Source: JBMNHG01 sp045627705 (lineage in GTDB: Bacteria > Verrucomicrobiota > Kiritimatiellia > RFP12 > JBMNHG01). Taken from it: DNA of 7,622 nucleotides. The position numbers and the translations under genes are program-made. The DNA lies in the NCBI GenBank assembly GCA_045627705.1, contig JAZQOE010000114.1:1-7622 (forward strand), written 5' to 3'. Below the pieces are notes generated by a model that saw only the letters and a program-made list of their open reading frames with translations, ran no database searches and was not told the origin of the DNA. Positions 5,943 through 7,622 of this stretch are shown here, one piece after another. The stretch's first letter is position 1, and every line of letters begins with the position of its first letter.

Positions 5943-5972
5943 AGTATATCAGAACAACCGGGGCAAGTTCAA
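5943..5972 (-). promoter_or_regulatory. Promoter of the esterase-GH36-CBM9-phosphatase cluster
   Basis: On the minus strand TTGAAC (5972-5967) is followed after 18 nt by TATACT (5948-5943). Both hexamers are good sigma-70 matches (5/6 for the -10). The -35 overlaps the stop codon of the Nif3-like gene (5971-5969). The predicted start near 5936 gives a leader of about 95 nt before the esterase ATG. Confidence 0.6.
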
Positions 5973-6724
5973 TATGGCAGCTGAAGGTCGATGAGTTCCG
6001 CGGGGATTCCAAATGTCCGCGAAACGTGCGCTCCCACGGCTTCGACACCGAAACGCTCGGTCGCATAGTGGCCCGCGCCGATGGCGTTGATACCGAGATG
6101 ACGCGCCAGGTTGTATCCCACGAGCGTTGCCTCTCCGGAAAGGAAAAGGTCAAGCCCCTCCCCCGCCGCCTCTTCAACCATGTCGGACGCGCCGCCGGAA
6201 ACGATTCCGATCGAACCCACGACATCCTTGCCAAAGCGCATTTCGGAAAGATTCGGCGAAACTTTGTCGGCGATCAAATCGCGCACGGCATCATACGGCA
6301 ATGCCTGCGGGAGAAGGCCCTTGAAGCCGATCGTCTGCCCATGATAGGTGCCGAATGGCTTCACATCGCGCAAGCCAAGCAACTGCGCAAGGCGCGCGTT
6401 GTTGCCGAGCGCAGGGTGGGCGTCGAGCGGAAGATGGCATGCGTAAAGCGCGATACCGTGCTTTATGAGGAAGGAAACGAGCCTGTAGTTCAAGCCGGAG
6501 ATGCGCTTCAGGGAGTCTCCCCAGCTTAGTCCGTGGTGGACAATCACCATGTCCGCGCCCTTCGCCGCGGCGGCCTCGAAAAACTCGATCGAGGCATCGA
6601 CGCCACAGCAAATGCGCGTCACCTCCCCCGGATTTTCAACCTGCAACCCATTGTTCGACACGTCATGAAACGAGTCGATCGCAAGAAGTCCATCAAGATG
6701 CGAGACGATTTCCTTCAGCTTCAT
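5969..6724 (-). CDS. Nif3-like dinuclear metal centre protein (YbgI/DUF34 family)
   Basis: The 251-residue protein carries the metal ligands of the family at standard places: VHHG (62-65, H63 and H64), HLPLDAH (97-103, D101) and GAGHYATE (216-223, H219 and E223). This spacing closely matches E. coli YbgI. Members form toroidal hexamers with a two-metal site; a GTP cyclohydrolase I-type annotation exists for the family, but the physiological reaction is not settled. The length fits the short form without the inserted domain seen in longer Nif3 homologues. The ATG at 6724 is chosen because AAAGGAG lies 7 nt upstream and the protein then starts with the usual MKLKEIV; an upstream in-frame TTG at 6793 would run into the tRNA terminator. 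It is a cytoplasmic housekeeping-type gene, between tRNA-Leu and the galactoside cluster. I see no strong promoter of its own in 6725-6790. Confidence 0.93.
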   Translation of the reverse strand: MKLKEIVSHLDGLLAIDSFHDVSNNGLQVENPGEVTRICCGVDASIEFFEAAAAKGADMVIVHHGLSWGDSLKRISGLNYRLVSFLIKHGIALYACHLPLDAHPALGNNARLAQLLGLRDVKPFGTYHGQTIGFKGLLPQALPYDAVRDLIADKVSPNLSEMRFGKDVVGSIGIVSGGASDMVEEAAGEGLDLFLSGEATLVGYNLARHLGINAIGAGHYATERFGVEAVGAHVSRTFGIPAELIDLQLPY

Positions 6725-6797
6725 TTCAAGTCTCCTTTGATTGGCCTGATTCTCATTCTGCCAGCCGGGATGCAAGATATCCACGCCATACAAAACA

Positions 6798-6838
6798 AAA
6801 CCCGCGAACGCCTTGTTTTATTGGACTTTCGCGGGTTT
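6798..6838 (-). terminator. Intrinsic terminator of tRNA-Leu
   Basis: AAACCCGCGAA (6798-6808) pairs perfectly with TTCGCGGGTTT (6828-6838), an 11-bp stem with a 19-nt loop. On the minus strand the stem starts 15 nt after the tRNA CCA end and is followed by a T-rich run (TTTTGTTTTG, 6800-6791). The plus side has only three T residues, so it works toward the left only. Confidence 0.88.
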
Positions 6839-6853
6839 ACTGTCAAAGGGGGC

Positions 6854-6938
6854 TGGTGCCCGGGGGGGGACTCGAACCCCCAAGGATCTCTCCATATGCA
6901 CCTCAAGCATACGTGTCTGCCAATTTCACCACCCGAGC
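6854..6938 (-). tRNA. trnL: tRNA-Leu (anticodon GAG)
   Basis: The 85-nt gene folds as a class II tRNA. The acceptor stem GCTCGGG pairs with CCCGGGC (one G-U pair); the D arm is GTG/CAC, with AATTGGCAGA in its loop. The anticodon stem TATGC/GCATA carries loop TTGAGGT (anticodon GAG, reading CUC and CUU). The long variable arm has a GGA/TCC stem, and the T arm GGGGG/CCCCC has loop TTCGAGT. Discriminator A and CCA are encoded. The long variable arm and A73 support leucine identity. It has its own promoter and terminator and is a single transcription unit. Confidence 0.97.
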
Positions 6939-6957
6939 AAGATGGAAAACGCGGGTA

Positions 6958-6986
6958 ATCATACGCTCCGGACGCGATGGATGCAA
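6958..6986 (-). promoter_or_regulatory. Promoter of tRNA-Leu
   Basis: On the minus strand TTGCAT (6986-6981) is followed after exactly 17 nt by TATGAT (6963-6958). The -10 ends 19 nt before the mature tRNA 5' end, leaving a 5' leader of about 13 nt for RNase P to remove. Confidence 0.82.
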
Positions 6987-7089
6987 GAGGAATTTTTGAA
7001 ATGTTAATGGCCCGGCAATTGCATGCCCCGACATGCCGCAGACTTCGGCCGCGCCTTCCCCTCCACCGCCTTCGCAGCCGGACATGCGC

Positions 7090-7128
7090 ACGATGTCGTC
7101 TCCGCAGAATCGCGGCAAACGACATCGT
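7090..7128 (-). repeat. Long inverted repeat downstream of the truncated right-edge gene
   Basis: ACGATGTCGT (7090-7099) and ACGACATCGT (7119-7128) are perfect 10-nt inverted repeats. Inside them CCGC (7102-7105) pairs with GCGG (7112-7115) around a 6-nt loop, giving 14 bp with a small internal loop. On the minus strand it starts 28 nt after the stop codon of the right-edge gene. No U-run follows, so it may protect the mRNA 3' end, help Rho-dependent ending, or be a DNA-level element. The rest of the gap 6987-7156 shows nothing else I can support. Confidence 0.5.
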
Positions 7129-7156
7129 CCGCAAGCCACAAGGTCTCCCACGGCGC

Positions 7157-7622
7157 CTATTCAGGCACGACAATCCTAACCCGGAAGAACCTGTGCGCAG
7201 GATTCTGCGGCGCCCAGTCTTCATTGGGATCGGTCAAGCTCGCCTTTCCTTCGACGACATACCACTCCAGCGGCGTTGTCTCGGGACGTTCAGGCGTCCA
7301 CGAAATTAGCGGCGCACCGTTTTCCATTGTTATCAACGCCAACAGGAAACTGTTCGCATTTGTCGGATCGAGTCCTGCCACGTAGCTTTCCCAGACCCTG
7401 TTCATGCCGTTCGAGGAGGCGGCATTCGCAGCCGTCTCGTAAGCCTCCGTCGTCCCGCCGCCCAGGCCGTATTTGTCGAGCCATGCATACGGCACCGGCA
7501 CGGGCGTCGCCCGCGTAAACCCGTCAAGCCCTTCCGCGGGCGCGTCTTCCACGACGATCCACCCCGTCGTCCCGTTCCAAGGCTGGAGTCTTCCGGCTTC
7601 GGACCCAATCCAGGCCGAAGCG
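7157..7622 (-). CDS. C-terminal part of a large, probably secreted PVC-type protein (5' end outside the window)
   Basis: The frame is open from the right edge to a TAG at 7159-7157, showing 154 C-terminal residues; an internal GTG at 7552 gives no evidence of a true start. The visible protein has a Gly/Trp-rich stretch (AWIGSEAGRLQPWNGTTGW) and then a conserved-looking end module: VPYAWLDKYGLGG, a helix-like NAASSNGMNRVWESYVAG with the LDPTNANS turn, and beta-strands ending in WYVVEGKASLTD and HRFFRVRIVVPE. I recall this module at the C-terminus of many long, low-complexity or repeat-bearing secreted proteins of Kiritimatiellota and Lentisphaerota, where it may act as a surface sorting or anchoring domain; its function is unproven. 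It is separated from tRNA-Leu by a 218-nt gap with an inverted repeat. The protein's N-terminal domains cannot be seen. Confidence 0.82.
   Translation of the reverse strand, partial: ASAWIGSEAGRLQPWNGTTGWIVVEDAPAEGLDGFTRATPVPVPYAWLDKYGLGGGTTEAYETAANAASSNGMNRVWESYVAGLDPTNANSFLLALITMENGAPLISWTPERPETTPLEWYVVEGKASLTDPNEDWAPQNPAHRFFRVRIVVPE

Noticed and set aside
6725..6793. Upstream TTG start for the Nif3-like protein
   Set aside because: It would place the start in the tail of the tRNA terminator; the ATG at 6724 has an ideal ribosome binding site and gives the usual N-terminus.
6903..7151. 82-codon minus-strand frame between the right-edge gene and tRNA-Leu
   Set aside because: It runs into the tRNA-Leu gene and covers its promoter, has no homologue I recognise, and contains the inverted repeat.

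Overview
The window looks like chromosomal DNA of a GC-rich bacterium, most likely from the Lentisphaerota/Kiritimatiellota side of the PVC group (Verrucomicrobiota in the broad sense). The main pointers are the C-terminal domain of the truncated protein at the right edge, whose layout (WLDKYG ... NGMN-VWESYVAGLDPTNA ... VEGKASLTD ... RFFRVRI) I recall from large secreted proteins of these phyla, and the gene mix (GH36 galactosidase, CBM9-like protein, FAD_oxidored protein). This placement rests on recall, not on a search. Every protein-coding gene lies on the minus strand.

Layout in the direction of transcription (high to low coordinates). (1) 7157-7622: the 3' end of a large, probably secreted protein, followed by a gap with a strong inverted repeat (7090-7128). 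(2) 6854-6938: a complete tRNA-Leu(GAG) with a near-consensus promoter and its own intrinsic terminator. (3) 5969-6724: a Nif3/YbgI-family dinuclear-metal protein. (4) A promoter overlapping the Nif3 stop codon starts a tight cluster: alpha/beta-hydrolase esterase (5110-5841), GH36 alpha-galactosidase (3063-5102), CBM9-like protein (2416-3066) and HAD-family nucleotidase-like phosphatase (1805-2407). Junctions are +7 nt, a 4-nt ATGA overlap and +8 nt. (5) A 152-nt gap holding a stem-loop and, on the opposite strand, a complete but degenerate tRNA-shaped sequence with a Val (CAC) anticodon (1691-1767). (6) 348-1652: a FAD-dependent oxidoreductase ending in an intrinsic terminator with an 18-bp perfect stem. 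(7) The left edge: a strong promoter, a palindrome over the predicted transcription start, and the first 22 codons of what looks like an IS transposase.

The cluster reads as a small catabolic unit for acylated alpha-galactosides: the esterase would remove acyl groups, GH36 would release galactose, and the CBM9-like protein would bind sugar. None of these three has an evident signal peptide, so intracellular action on imported oligosaccharides is the simplest model. The roles of the phosphatase and the oxidoreductase are unclear. I see no CRISPR, toxin-antitoxin or recognisable defence system. The least ordinary elements are the antisense tRNA-like sequence inside the gene cluster, the altered catalytic motif of the GH36 enzyme, and the IS edge with its palindromic start-site region.
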